Below, one piece after another: positions 1 to 8,780 of a stretch of DNA of 64,000 nucleotides. The DNA lies in contig NZ_JAFKID010000014.1 of the NCBI RefSeq assembly GCF_017306545.1, positions 1-64,000 of the forward strand. The letters run 5' to 3'. The notes below the pieces were generated by a model that saw only the letters and a program-made list of their open reading frames with translations, made no database searches and was not told where the DNA came from. Source of the stretch: Mesorhizobium sp. GTDB lineage: Bacteria > Pseudomonadota > Alphaproteobacteria > Rhizobiales > Rhizobiaceae. Both the position numbers and the translations under genes were made by a program. Position 1 is the first letter of the stretch, and each line of letters opens with the position of its first letter.

Positions 1-47
1 CCTAAAAAGGGTTTCTCCCCCTTTCAAAAGGCGAAAGGAATTTCGTC

Positions 48-89
48 GAAGCCGACCTCCTCCCCGGCGACGACGAATAGGTCGGCTTC
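48..89. repeat. Perfect 11-bp inverted repeat (structured intergenic DNA)
   Basis: The arms GAAGCCGACCT (48-58) and AGGTCGGCTTC (79-89) are exact reverse complements separated by 20 bases. A second hairpin lies at 122-153. The DNA before trmFO therefore has at least two strong stem-loops and no convincing reading frame. It could be the 3' end of a small RNA or the terminator of a gene outside the window. Confidence 0.5.
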
Positions 90-121
90 CTCCTCCTCCC
101 TAGAGGCCGACCAGCAAAACG

Positions 122-162
122 ACACCCGCCGGATCTCCTCCCCCGGCGGGTGTTGTCGTTTT
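122..162 (+). terminator. Candidate rho-independent terminator upstream of trmFO
   Basis: An 11-bp stem (122-132 pairing with 143-153, arm sequence ACACCCGCCGG) with a 10-base loop is followed by TGTCGTTTT. Stem strength and the trailing Ts fit a terminator for a transcript entering from the left of the window. The four As before the stem would give a weaker signal on the minus strand. Confidence 0.45.
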
Positions 163-245
163 GAGGACGCTCCACCCATATTCCGCTGTTGGCCGAAAGC
201 GCCGCGCGATTGCATCGGCGGCGGCAAGAGACTATCTCCCGCCCC

Positions 246-1670
246 ATGAGCATCGATCCTATCCACATCGTCGGCGGCGGACTGGCCGGCTCGGAAGCAG
301 CATGGCAGGCGGCGCAAGCCGGCGTGCCCGTCGTCCTGCACGAAATGCGCCCGGTACGCGGCACCGACGCGCACAAGACCGAGGGGCTGGCCGAACTGGT
401 CTGCTCCAATTCCTTCCGCTCCGACGACGCCGAAACCAATGCCGTTGGCCTGCTGCACGCCGAGATGCGGCTCGGCAACTCGCTGGTGATGGCCTGCGGC
501 GACGCCCATCAGGTGCCGGCCGGCGGCGCGCTCGCCGTCGACCGCGACGGTTTCTCGGCCGCCGTGACGGCGAAGCTGGAGGCGCACCCGCTGATCACCA
601 TCGTGCGCGAGGAAGTCACCGGCCTGCCGCCGGCGGAATGGGATCAGGCGATCGTCGCCACCGGCCCGCTGACCGCGCCGTCGCTGGCGGAAGCGATCGC
701 CGCGGCAACCGGCGCCGACGCGCTGGCCTTCTTCGACGCCATCGCGCCCATCGTGCACTTCGACACCATCGACATGGACACCTGCTGGTTCCAGTCGCGC
801 TACGACAAGGTCGGCCCAGGCGGCACCGGCAAGGACTACATCAACTGCCCGATGAACCGCGAGCAGTACGAGGCCTTCGTGCAGGAGTTGCTGGACGGCG
901 GCAAGACCGAATTCAAGCAATGGGAAGGCACGCCCTATTTCGACGGTTGCCTGCCCGTCGAGGTGATGGCCGAGCGGGGCGTGGAAACGCTGCGCCACGG
1001 ACCGATGAAGCCGATGGGTCTGACCAACGCCCACGACCCGGCGACCAAGCCCTACGCCGTCGCGCAGCTTCGGCAGGACAATGCGCTCGGCACCCTCTAC
1101 AACATGGTCGGTTTCCAGACCAAGCTGAAGCACGGCGAGCAGGTGCGCGTCTTGCGTACCATTCCGGGGTTGGAGAACGCCGAATTCGCGCGGCTGGGCG
1201 GCCTGCACCGCAACACCTACATCAACTCCCCCACTTTGCTCGACGGCACGCTGCAACTGAAGTCTCGGCCCGGTCTTCGCTTCGCCGGCCAGATCACCGG
1301 CTGCGAAGGTTATATTGAAAGCGCCGCCATCGGCTTGCTGGCCGGGCGCTTCGCCGCCGCCGCACGCCTCGGCCGGCCGCTTGCCTCGCCGCCGCCGACC
1401 ACCGCCTTCGGCGCCCTGCTCGGCCACATCACCGGCGGCCACATCGTTTCCGACGACGAACCGGGCAAACGCTCCTTCCAGCCGATGAACGTCAATTTCG
1501 GCCTGTTTCCACCGCTCGCCGCCGACACGAAACTCAAGCCGGAGGGCTTTGAGGGCCGCTTCCGCGGCAAGGACAAGGCGGTTGCCAAGAAAAAGGCGCT
1601 GACGGCGCGCGCGCTGGCTGACTGCCGCGCCTGGCTGGGCCGTGAATCGCAGGCGACAGCAGCCGAATAG
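246..1670 (+). CDS. trmFO: Methylenetetrahydrofolate--tRNA-(uracil-5-)-methyltransferase TrmFO
   Basis: This flavoprotein makes 5-methyluridine at position 54 of the tRNA T loop, using methylene-tetrahydrofolate and FAD in the cytoplasm. The 474-residue protein opens with an FAD-binding Rossmann motif ([12 protein letters not shown], about residues 10-21). It keeps the family signature CSNSFRSD with Cys53, and a second cysteine in FDGCLPVE at about residue 235. These correspond to the two functional cysteines of the Bacillus enzyme. The start at 246 was chosen because the family-conserved N-terminus begins there; an in-frame ATG at 189 would add 19 unrelated residues. It converges with the squalene synthase-like gene, with a 10-bp gap. 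Length is normal for alphaproteobacteria. Confidence 0.97.
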   Translation: MSIDPIHIVGGGLAGSEAAWQAAQAGVPVVLHEMRPVRGTDAHKTEGLAELVCSNSFRSDDAETNAVGLLHAEMRLGNSLVMACGDAHQVPAGGALAVDRDGFSAAVTAKLEAHPLITIVREEVTGLPPAEWDQAIVATGPLTAPSLAEAIAAATGADALAFFDAIAPIVHFDTIDMDTCWFQSRYDKVGPGGTGKDYINCPMNREQYEAFVQELLDGGKTEFKQWEGTPYFDGCLPVEVMAERGVETLRHGPMKPMGLTNAHDPATKPYAVAQLRQDNALGTLYNMVGFQTKLKHGEQVRVLRTIPGLENAEFARLGGLHRNTYINSPTLLDGTLQLKSRPGLRFAGQITGCEGYIESAAIGLLAGRFAAAARLGRPLASPPPTTAFGALLGHITGGHIVSDDEPGKRSFQPMNVNFGLFPPLAADTKLKPEGFEGRFRGKDKAVAKKKALTARALADCRAWLGRESQATAAE

Positions 1671-1680
1671 ATCAGACCGC

Positions 1681-2532
1681 CTACCAGCCTTTCGAGGCGC
1701 GTCGGAAAAGCAGCCAGTGCCGCCGCCATAGCGGCAGGCGCGGGCTTTCCCGCAACGCGGACGCGCCCGCCCGCTCGATCCGGTCGAGATTGGCGCGTGT
1801 CAGCGCCAGCGGCAGAAAGGCCGGGCGCAGGCTTTCCGGCAAGGCACTGGCGCCTCGCTCGAAGGCGGCCAGATGGTCGCGAGCCAAGGCGATCATCGCC
1901 GACAGCGCATGGCCGGCATTCGGGCCGCCGTCGCCTTTGAGAAATTCCTGTGGCGAGGAGCCGACCGAAGCCAACAAATCGGCCGGAACATAGCACTGGC
2001 CGCGTGCGCGGTGCAGCGGCAGCAACAGCAGCAGCCCGGTGATCGCCTGCGCGCAGCCGGCATGGCCGGCGAGATCGGCGAAACGCGGCGCATTTTCCGG
2101 GTCAAGCGCCAGCGCGGCAAGCTGGATCAGCGCCGACGCCGTCTCGCCGCAATAGCCCTCGAGGTCGGTACGCGACGGCATCGGATCGTCGTAGAGATCG
2201 AAAATGCGCGCCTCGAGATAATTGTCGAAGGCCTGGCGCGGCAGGTTGTGCGCGGTGATGGTCGCGCCCAGCGCCGTGGCCAGCGGATGCCCGGCACCGC
2301 CCGTATCCGTTCCTTCGCCGCCGGCTGCGATGACGTCGCGCCACCATTGCAGCCGCACCTCGCCCGGCAGCGCCTCGCGGATACGATCGCGCACGCCGGC
2401 GATCTCGGCGTTGAAGGCATAGAGCGAAAGCAGCGCGGCGCGCTTGTCCGCCGGCGCATAGAGGGCGCAAAGATAGCGGTCCGGGTCGGCCGCGCGGACC
2501 GTGTCGGTGACGATCCGGCCGCTGGCGTCCAT
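1681..2532 (-). CDS. Squalene/phytoene synthase family protein (NDUFAF6-like)
   Basis: The 283-residue protein belongs to the trans-isoprenyl diphosphate synthase superfamily. Visible family features are the N-terminal DPDRYLCALYAP stretch, the LYAFNAEIAGVRD segment and the QWWRDVI motif. The first Asp-rich region is present only in reduced form, as in the non-enzymatic branch that includes human complex I assembly factor NDUFAF6. It sits directly downstream of the DUF498/NDUFAF3-like gene with a 1-bp gap and behind secDF, so the three are probably co-transcribed. No hopanoid or carotenoid genes are nearby. That argues against a simple phytoene synthase role and for an assembly function, but this is inference. 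Confidence 0.85.
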   Translation of the reverse strand: MDASGRIVTDTVRAADPDRYLCALYAPADKRAALLSLYAFNAEIAGVRDRIREALPGEVRLQWWRDVIAAGGEGTDTGGAGHPLATALGATITAHNLPRQAFDNYLEARIFDLYDDPMPSRTDLEGYCGETASALIQLAALALDPENAPRFADLAGHAGCAQAITGLLLLLPLHRARGQCYVPADLLASVGSSPQEFLKGDGGPNAGHALSAMIALARDHLAAFERGASALPESLRPAFLPLALTRANLDRIERAGASALRESPRLPLWRRHWLLFRRASKGW

Positions 2533-2533
2533 A

Positions 2534-2935
2534 TCAGTCCACGGCGACGAGGGCCGCGGCGACCGCGCGGTCCTCGGCCAGCAGCACGTTGTAGGTGCGC
2601 ACGGCGGCCCCGGTGGACATCGGGTCCGCGGAAATCCCCGCTTCCTTCATCGCCGTCCGTAGCGCGGCCGGCAGCGGCCGGATGTCCGCCCCGGTCCCGA
2701 CCAGCAGGATCTCGATCCCTTCGGTCTCGCTGAACACCCTGTCGAAATCGGCCGCCGTCAGCTTCGCGGGGTCAGCCGGCTCCCAGCCATGAATGCCGGA
2801 CGGCAGGCACAATAACGAGCCGCGATGCGACATGTCGGCGAAGCGGAAGCCGCCGTTGCCATAGGCTTCGATGGGCGCGCGGCCCGGATAGTGGGCCTCG
2901 CGGATGATGATACCAGCCATCTTTGGGCCGGCCAT
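2534..2935 (-). CDS. DUF498 / Mth938-like domain protein (NDUFAF3-like)
   Basis: This small protein (133 residues from the ATG) has the Mth938-like fold signature: a central IEILLVGTGADIRPLP segment (about residues 72-87) and a C-terminal AVRTYNVLLAEDRAVAAALVAV stretch. The family includes the mitochondrial complex I assembly factor NDUFAF3. The ATG at 2935 overlaps the secDF stop codon by one base (TGATG); a GTG at 2938 is an alternative start. The tight coupling with secDF and with the NDUFAF6-like gene supports co-translation and a role in assembly of a membrane complex, possibly NADH dehydrogenase. Its biochemical activity is unknown. Confidence 0.85.
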   Translation of the reverse strand: MAGPKMAGIIIREAHYPGRAPIEAYGNGGFRFADMSHRGSLLCLPSGIHGWEPADPAKLTAADFDRVFSETEGIEILLVGTGADIRPLPAALRTAMKEAGISADPMSTGAAVRTYNVLLAEDRAVAAALVAVD

Positions 2936-5496
2936 CACTTGGCCGGCAGTTGCTGCGCCGGATGCGTGGCCTCGTACTCTTCCATCCCTTCCTTGGTGAC
3001 GGGACGCAGGTGGAAGATGATGAGGATCGGCGCGGCGATGAAGATCGACGAGAAGGTCCCGATGAAGACGCCGAACAGCATCGAGGCGACGAAGGACCGG
3101 ATGACCTCTCCACCCAGCAGGAACAGCGCCAGCAGGGCAAGGAAGGTCGTCAGTGAGGTCATCGTCGTGCGCGACAGCATCTCGTTGTCCGACAGGTCGA
3201 GCAACTGGCCGAGCGGCATCCTTTTGAAGCGTCTCAAATTCTCACGAACGCGGTCGTAGATGACGACGGTGTCGTTGAGCGAATAGCCGACGATCGTCAG
3301 GATCGCCGCCACCGTGGACAGGTCGAACTGCAATTGGGTGACGACCAGGAAGCCGAGGGTGAGCGTAATGTCGTTGATGGTCGCGAGGATCGAGCCGATG
3401 GCGAACTGCCATTCGAATCGCACCCAAACGTAGATCAGGATGGCGCCCATGGCGGCCAAGATGCCGAGGATCGCGGCCTTGGCCAATTCGCCTGAAACCG
3501 TCGGACCGACGAGTTCGGTGCGGCGGATGTCGTAGGCCGAGGTCAGGCTGTCCTGTGCCTTCTTGACAAGAACGTTGCCGGCCTCGTCGCCCCCGTCCGC
3601 CGTAGCGCCGATGCGGATCAGCGCGTCGGTCGCGTCGCCGAAGCCCTGCACCTGGATTTCCTTGACGCCGGCTGCCGAGAGCCGGGAGCGGATATCGCCG
3701 ACGTCGGCGGCACCGGATTTGGCGCGAACTTCGATCAGCGTGCCGCCGGTGAAATCGATGCCGAAGTTCAGGCCCTTGGTGAAGAGCAGGCCGACCGAGG
3801 CCACGCACAGGATCACCGAGATGACGAAAACCTGTAGGCGCACGCGCATGAAGGGGATGCGCGTAACCTCGGGGACGAGGCGGACATAGCCCTTGGGCAA
3901 TTCCTTCGGCCGCGTGCGGCGCAGCCATTCCGCCACCAGCCAGCGGGTCAGCGTGAAGGCGGTGAAGACGGTGGTAATGATGCCGACCGCCAGGGTCACG
4001 GCAAAGCCCTTGACCGGACCGGAGCCGAGGAAGAACAGCACGATGGCGGCAATCAGCGTGGTCACGTTGGAGTCCACGATCGTCGCGAGCGCCTTGGCGA
4101 AGCCTGTATCGACCGCCTGGATGATCGACCGGCCTGCCCGCCGTTCCTCACGGATGCGCTCATAGATCAGCACGTTGGAATCGACCGCCATGCCGACGGT
4201 CAGCACGATGCCGGCGATGCCGGGCAAGGTCAGCGTCGCCCCGAGGACGGAAAGGATGGCGACGATCAGCGCCACGTTCGCAACCAGCGCGAGGTTGGCG
4301 ATCCAGCCGAGGGTGCCGTAGGCGGCGACCATGAAGACCACGACAAGGATGGAACCGACCATGGCCGACATTTTGCCGGCATCGATCGAATCCTGCCCGA
4401 GACCGGGACCGACCGTCCGTTCCTCGATGACGGTCAGCGTCGCCGGCAGCGCGCCGGCGCGCAGCAGCACGGCAAGGTCGTTGGCGCTCTGGGGCGTGAA
4501 GTTACCGGAAATCTGGCCGGTGCCGCCGAGGATCGGCTCACGAATCTGCGGCGCCGAGATGACGTGGTTGTCGAGGATGATGGCGAACAGCTTGCCGACG
4601 TTCTGCTGCGTCGCCTGACCGAAGCGGGTCGCGCCCTTGGAATCGAAGCGGAAGGAGACGACCGGTTCGTTGGTGCGAGAATCGAAGGTCGCCTGCGCAT
4701 CGACGAGGTTCTCGCCCGACACGATGACGCGGTTCTCGATCAGGTAGGGAACCGGCGGGTTGTCCTTGGAATACATGACCGTGTCGCCGGCCGGCGGACG
4801 GCCGTTGATGGCCTCCTGCACCGGCATCGACTGGTCGACCATCTGGAAGGTCAGCTTGGCGGTCTGGCCGAGAATGTCCTTCAGGCGCTGCGGGTCCTGC
4901 AAGCCCGGCACCTGCACCAGAATGCGGTCGTCGCCCTGGCGCTGCACGATCGGCTCGGTCGTGCCGAGTTCGTTGACGCGGCGTCCGACGACTTCAATCG
5001 ACTGGCTGACGGCAGTGGCCGTGCGGTACTTGATGCCCGCGTCCGTCATGGTGAAGCGCAGCAGGCCGGGCTCCGGCTCGTCCATCGCCATCTCGGTAAC
5101 GGAGCCGCCGGCGAAAAGGCCGGCCGAAACCGGCGCCGTGAGCGACTTCAGCGCTTCCTTGGCGGCATCGACCTGGGCCGCGTCGCGGATGCGCACCTGC
5201 ACCACCTTGCCGGAACCGGACAGGCCGGTGTAGCCGATCTTGGCATCACGCAGCAGCGACCTGATCTCGTCGCGCGCAGTGTTCAGGCGATCCTTGATGA
5301 GATCGTTCTGGTCGATCTTGAGCAGGATGTGCGAGCCGCCCTGAAGGTCGAGGCCGAGCGTCATCTGCTTCTTCGGCAACCAGTCGGGCAGCTTCTGCAG
5401 CACAGATTGCGGGAACAGATTGGGAGCGGCAAGCAGTAGGCCGAGCAGGACGACTGCCCAAATCCCGATCGTCTTCCAACGCGAAAAATACAGCAT
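2935..5496 (-). CDS. secDF: Fused protein translocase subunit SecDF
   Basis: A single 853-residue chain carries both SecD and SecF. It is the proton-driven accessory of the SecYEG translocon in the inner membrane. The SecD half begins with one membrane helix (about residues 9-26) and the D1 motif GLDLQGG (about 48-54). A periplasmic domain and a TM bundle follow. The SecF half starts near residue 550, with the F1 motif GIDFTGG near residue 580 and a second TM bundle. The fusion is common in rhizobia. The gene follows yajC on the same strand by 62 bp and overlaps the DUF498 gene by one base, so yajC-secDF-DUF498-squalene synthase-like looks like one operon. Confidence 0.96.
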   Translation of the reverse strand: MLYFSRWKTIGIWAVVLLGLLLAAPNLFPQSVLQKLPDWLPKKQMTLGLDLQGGSHILLKIDQNDLIKDRLNTARDEIRSLLRDAKIGYTGLSGSGKVVQVRIRDAAQVDAAKEALKSLTAPVSAGLFAGGSVTEMAMDEPEPGLLRFTMTDAGIKYRTATAVSQSIEVVGRRVNELGTTEPIVQRQGDDRILVQVPGLQDPQRLKDILGQTAKLTFQMVDQSMPVQEAINGRPPAGDTVMYSKDNPPVPYLIENRVIVSGENLVDAQATFDSRTNEPVVSFRFDSKGATRFGQATQQNVGKLFAIILDNHVISAPQIREPILGGTGQISGNFTPQSANDLAVLLRAGALPATLTVIEERTVGPGLGQDSIDAGKMSAMVGSILVVVFMVAAYGTLGWIANLALVANVALIVAILSVLGATLTLPGIAGIVLTVGMAVDSNVLIYERIREERRAGRSIIQAVDTGFAKALATIVDSNVTTLIAAIVLFFLGSGPVKGFAVTLAVGIITTVFTAFTLTRWLVAEWLRRTRPKELPKGYVRLVPEVTRIPFMRVRLQVFVISVILCVASVGLLFTKGLNFGIDFTGGTLIEVRAKSGAADVGDIRSRLSAAGVKEIQVQGFGDATDALIRIGATADGGDEAGNVLVKKAQDSLTSAYDIRRTELVGPTVSGELAKAAILGILAAMGAILIYVWVRFEWQFAIGSILATINDITLTLGFLVVTQLQFDLSTVAAILTIVGYSLNDTVVIYDRVRENLRRFKRMPLGQLLDLSDNEMLSRTTMTSLTTFLALLALFLLGGEVIRSFVASMLFGVFIGTFSSIFIAAPILIIFHLRPVTKEGMEEYEATHPAQQLPAK

Positions 5497-5558
5497 ATAA
5501 ATGGTCCGTTCAGCCGCGCTCGCGGCGTTCCGCCTCGAATACGGTTATTTCTTGGCGG

Positions 5559-5894
5559 CTATTTCTTGGCGTTCTGGTTCGCGACCGGCTCGCCCTTGAC
5601 GCGCACGTCGCTGATGGTCGAGCGCAGCGCGGTCACTTTCACGCCGCCGAGGTCGACTTCCAGTTCGTTGTCGTCGATCACCTTGGTGACTTTTCCGACA
5701 AAGCCGCCGCCGGTGACGACCGTGTCGCCGCGGCGGATCGCCGAAAGCATCTCGCCGCGCTTCTTCAACTGCGTGCGCTGCGGCCGGATGATGAGGAAGT
5801 ACATGATGACGAAGATCAGCACGAAGGGCAGAATGCTGATGAAAACATCGGGCGAGGCGCCGACGCTCTGGGCGTATGCCGGTGTGACGAACAT
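5559..5894 (-). CDS. yajC: Preprotein translocase subunit YajC
   Basis: The 111-residue protein has one N-terminal transmembrane helix (about residues 17-36, PFVLIFVIMYFLIIRP) followed by a small basic cytoplasmic domain with RRGDTVVTGGGFVGKV. Both are hallmarks of YajC, the SecDF partner. The start at 5894 has a good ribosome-binding site (CAGGAG, 6 bases upstream) and gives the usual family N-terminus; longer in-frame extensions have no support. The 3' end carries a small tandem duplication of about 13 bp (TATTTCTTGGCG twice on the plus strand), the second copy lying just past the stop codon. Confidence 0.95.
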   Translation of the reverse strand: MFVTPAYAQSVGASPDVFISILPFVLIFVIMYFLIIRPQRTQLKKRGEMLSAIRRGDTVVTGGGFVGKVTKVIDDNELEVDLGGVKVTALRSTISDVRVKGEPVANQNAKK

Positions 5895-6059
5895 CGAAAA
5901 CTCCTGCCAGGAAAGCCGCGACCGGCCTTGAAATTTGGCCGGAATATAGTCGGTAAAGCGCCCATTGCAACTGTTCGCCGGCGCGTTACCGAGCGCTTTT
6001 GAAAGGTTTCGGCGCAGATTGCAAGGCGGCTTGCAAAACCGGCGGCGTCGTGAAAGAAC

Positions 6060-6075
6060 CGTACCGTACGGTACG
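6060..6075. promoter_or_regulatory. Perfect 16-bp palindrome between yajC and the ATPase gene
   Basis: CGTACCGTACGGTACG is an exact palindrome lying 35 bp before the ATPase start and about 165 bp before the yajC start on the other strand. Position and symmetry suit an operator or a promoter-proximal hairpin. The binding protein cannot be named. Confidence 0.4.
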
Positions 6076-6109
6076 AGCATGGCCGCAACGACTGAGGATT
6101 GGATTCACG

Positions 6110-6985
6110 ATGTCCGACAAAAGCCTGGAAGCGTTGTCCAGCAAGCTTGATCGCCTGATCGCGGCGGTGGAGCGCCTGGCGCCGGCCACCCCTGCCCCGC
6201 CGGACCTCGAGGCGGCCGACTGCTTCGTCTGGCAGGCCGAGACGGGTGTCCTCGAACCGGTCAGGCGGGTCAACAGGGTCGATATCGACCTGATCCGCGG
6301 CGTCGATCATGTCCGTGACATTCTGGTCGACAACACCGAGCGCTTCGCCTCCGGCTACGCCGCTAACAACGTGCTTTTGTGGGGCGCGCGCGGCATGGGC
6401 AAATCATCGCTGGTGAAGGCCTCGCACGCCGCCGTCAACGCTTCGGGCAGGCACGACGCTCCTCTCAAGCTGATCGAGATCCACCGCGAGGACATCGACA
6501 CGCTGCCTGCGCTGATGGCGATCCTGAAGGCGGCGACATTCCGTTTCATCCTGTTCTGCGACGATCTCTCCTTCGACCACGACGACACCTCCTACAAGTC
6601 GCTGAAGGCCGCGCTGGAAGGCGGCGTCGAGGGCCGGCCGCAGAACGTCATTTTCTACGCCACATCGAACCGCCGCCACCTTCTGCCGCGCGATATGATC
6701 GACAACGAGCGCTCGACGGCGATCAACCCGTCCGAGGCGGTCGAAGAGAAAGTCTCGCTGTCGGATCGCTTCGGCCTGTGGCTCGGTTTCCACAAGTGCT
6801 CGCAGGACGACTATCTCGACATGGTGTCGGGCTATGTGCGGCACTACGGCCTCGCTGTCGATGCCGAGACGCTTCGGGCCGAGGCGCTTGAATGGGCGAC
6901 GACGCGCGGCAGCCGCTCCGGCCGTGTCGCCTGGCAATTCACGCAGGACCTCGCCGGCCGGTTGGGCAAGGCGCTGCAAGACTGA
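6110..6985 (+). CDS. DUF815-family AAA ATPase
   Basis: The 291-residue P-loop ATPase has Walker A GARGMGKSS (about residues 88-96), a Walker B-like segment FILFCDDLSF (about 144-153) and a sensor-like ATSNRRHL. It is cytoplasmic, with a short predicted coiled N-terminus (SLEALSSKLDRLIAAVERL). The conserved rhizobial position next to yajC-secDF suggests a link to envelope biogenesis, but no substrate is known. The start at 6110 gives the conserved MSDKSLE N-terminus. It is transcribed divergently from yajC across a 215-bp gap that contains a 16-bp palindrome. Confidence 0.88.
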   Translation: MSDKSLEALSSKLDRLIAAVERLAPATPAPPDLEAADCFVWQAETGVLEPVRRVNRVDIDLIRGVDHVRDILVDNTERFASGYAANNVLLWGARGMGKSSLVKASHAAVNASGRHDAPLKLIEIHREDIDTLPALMAILKAATFRFILFCDDLSFDHDDTSYKSLKAALEGGVEGRPQNVIFYATSNRRHLLPRDMIDNERSTAINPSEAVEEKVSLSDRFGLWLGFHKCSQDDYLDMVSGYVRHYGLAVDAETLRAEALEWATTRGSRSGRVAWQFTQDLAGRLGKALQD

Positions 6986-7010
6986 GGCCAGGCCGTCCGC
7001 CAACTGAAAA

Positions 7011-7034
7011 GGCCCGCCCCTTGCGGAGCGGGCG
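7011..7034 (-). terminator. Convergent terminator between ATPase and LysM/M23 genes
   Basis: A GC-rich hairpin (GCCCGC at 7012-7017 pairing with GCGGGC at 7028-7033) is preceded by CTGAAAA. Read on the minus strand, the stem is followed by TTTTCAG, which suits termination of the lipoprotein gene. Confidence 0.5.
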
Positions 7035-7086
7035 GAGCCGGCGGGGCGGACTGGAGGTCAGGCGCCCCGCAATGGTTCTTGTTGTT

Positions 7087-8673
7087 CTATTCCAGGAAAG
7101 TCTTGGGGTCGACGGGCGCGGAATTCTTGCGCACCTCGAAGTGCAGCTGTGGTGAAGTGGCGTCGCCGCTCATGCCGGACTGGGCGATTTCCTGGCCGCG
7201 CTTGACCTTCTCGCCGCGTTTGACTTCCAGCGACGAGGCATGGCCGTAAACCGTGACGAGGCCGTTCTCGTGGCGCACCAGCACCGTGTTGCCGAACTCC
7301 TTCAGGCCGTCGCCGGCATAGATGACGACGCCGTTCTCGGCCGCCTTGACGGGCGTGCCCTCGGGCACGGCGATGTCGATGCCGTCCTTGCCGGACCCGA
7401 AGCCGGAGATGACCCGCCCGCGCACCGGCCAGCGCATCTTGCCGATGCCGGTCGAATCGGGCGCCTCGATGTCCTCGCTCTCGGCCTGCTTGATGACCTT
7501 GGCAGCCTGCTTCGGCGGCGTATAGGAAGCGACCGCCTCGCTCGGGGTCGCCTTGGCCGGCGGTGGCGTCGAGCCCGTCTTGACCGGATCGACCGCCGCC
7601 GGCTTGACACTCGCGACCTGACTGGTAGCCGCGCCGGCGCCCGGCAGCTTCAAGGTCTGGCCGATGCGGATCAGGCCGTCCTTCATGCCGTTTTCCTGCT
7701 TGAGCGCCGTCACGCCGACGCCGGTCTTTCTGGCGATCGAGGAAAGCGTGTCGCCCTGCTGCACCGTGTAGGTTCCAGCGGCTGCGGCAGGCTTGGCCGA
7801 CGCCACTTCCGCCGCCTTGGCCAGCGGCCTAGCCTTGGGATCGTTGGCGGCCGAGGCATCGACCGGCAACGCCGGCTTGCCTTCCCTCACCTTCGGCTGC
7901 TGTGGCAACACCGCGACCTTGCCGGGCATGGTAGTCGGAACCGGCACCCTGTCGGCCGGCACATCGGATTTCGTGCCTCTCGAGGAGCGGGCGTCGGCGA
8001 CCTTCGGGTTGTGATCAGGCGCCGAAACCGGCGCCTTGGCCGAATAGACATAGGTCGGGATGACCAGCTTCTGGCCCGACTGCAAACCGTCGGCGGAGGC
8101 AAGGCCGTTGGTCTTCATGATGACGTTAGCCGGCACGCCGTAGCGGCGCGACAGATTGTAGACCGTCTCGCCGTCCCGGACGGTGATCTGGGTGCCGCCG
8201 GCGCGCGACCAGCCTTTCGGCTCGCCGTCCTCGATGGCGGCCTTCGCCACGGCCGTCTGCACGGGAGCCCTGAGGGCTTGCGCTTGCGTCTGGGTCTGCG
8301 CCACAGTGCCGGTCACGGTCTGGTCGATCCTGGCCGCCGCCGTCCTGGCCGGCCGGATTGCCGCGGTCTGGGCCTGGGCGACCGGCGGCAGCGACCGGAC
8401 CTTGATCGGCTCGATGCTGGAGCGGCTGACGGAACGGCTGTAGCTGCCGTTCACCGGAGCGGCAGCGACCGTATCGCCCGGATAAGGCTGATCGACGGGC
8501 TGCTTGTCGATGATGGATCGCTGGTTGGGGGTCGATGCGGTGGCTGTGGCATCGAGCCCGTCGCTGAAGCGCGCCACCTGGGAGGAACATCCCGAAACCG
8601 CGCCGGCGACCATCAGCACGGCGCAGCCGCGCGCCAGATTGCGTCCATTCGCCTTCAAGATATTGAAACGCAT
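7087..8673 (-). CDS. LysM/M23 lipoprotein, probable amidase activator (NlpD/LppB type)
   Basis: This envelope lipoprotein of about 528 residues has a signal peptide ending in a lipobox (AVSGC, Cys29). It has two LysM peptidoglycan-binding domains (about residues 165-210 and 303-348) and a C-terminal M23/LytM domain (about 410-528). The M23 domain lacks two zinc-site residues. The His of HxxxD is Lys (KDGID, about residue 429), and the first His of HxH is Gln (QLHFE, about 509). The domain is therefore probably not a peptidase and more likely activates a cell-wall amidase, as NlpD does. A second in-frame ATG at 8688 would add five residues. It follows pcm-surE-serS in the conserved rhizobial order. 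Confidence 0.9.
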   Translation of the reverse strand: MRFNILKANGRNLARGCAVLMVAGAVSGCSSQVARFSDGLDATATASTPNQRSIIDKQPVDQPYPGDTVAAAPVNGSYSRSVSRSSIEPIKVRSLPPVAQAQTAAIRPARTAAARIDQTVTGTVAQTQTQAQALRAPVQTAVAKAAIEDGEPKGWSRAGGTQITVRDGETVYNLSRRYGVPANVIMKTNGLASADGLQSGQKLVIPTYVYSAKAPVSAPDHNPKVADARSSRGTKSDVPADRVPVPTTMPGKVAVLPQQPKVREGKPALPVDASAANDPKARPLAKAAEVASAKPAAAAGTYTVQQGDTLSSIARKTGVGVTALKQENGMKDGLIRIGQTLKLPGAGAATSQVASVKPAAVDPVKTGSTPPPAKATPSEAVASYTPPKQAAKVIKQAESEDIEAPDSTGIGKMRWPVRGRVISGFGSGKDGIDIAVPEGTPVKAAENGVVIYAGDGLKEFGNTVLVRHENGLVTVYGHASSLEVKRGEKVKRGQEIAQSGMSGDATSPQLHFEVRKNSAPVDPKTFLE

Positions 8674-8780
8674 CGCACTTACCCGCATACCCGGTACAGA
8701 CTGGGCATGATTAAAGCGCGTTAATGTTACCGGTCGGTTAAACCCTTAGAATCCGTCGAAAATTTTCTTAAAAGATGTGT

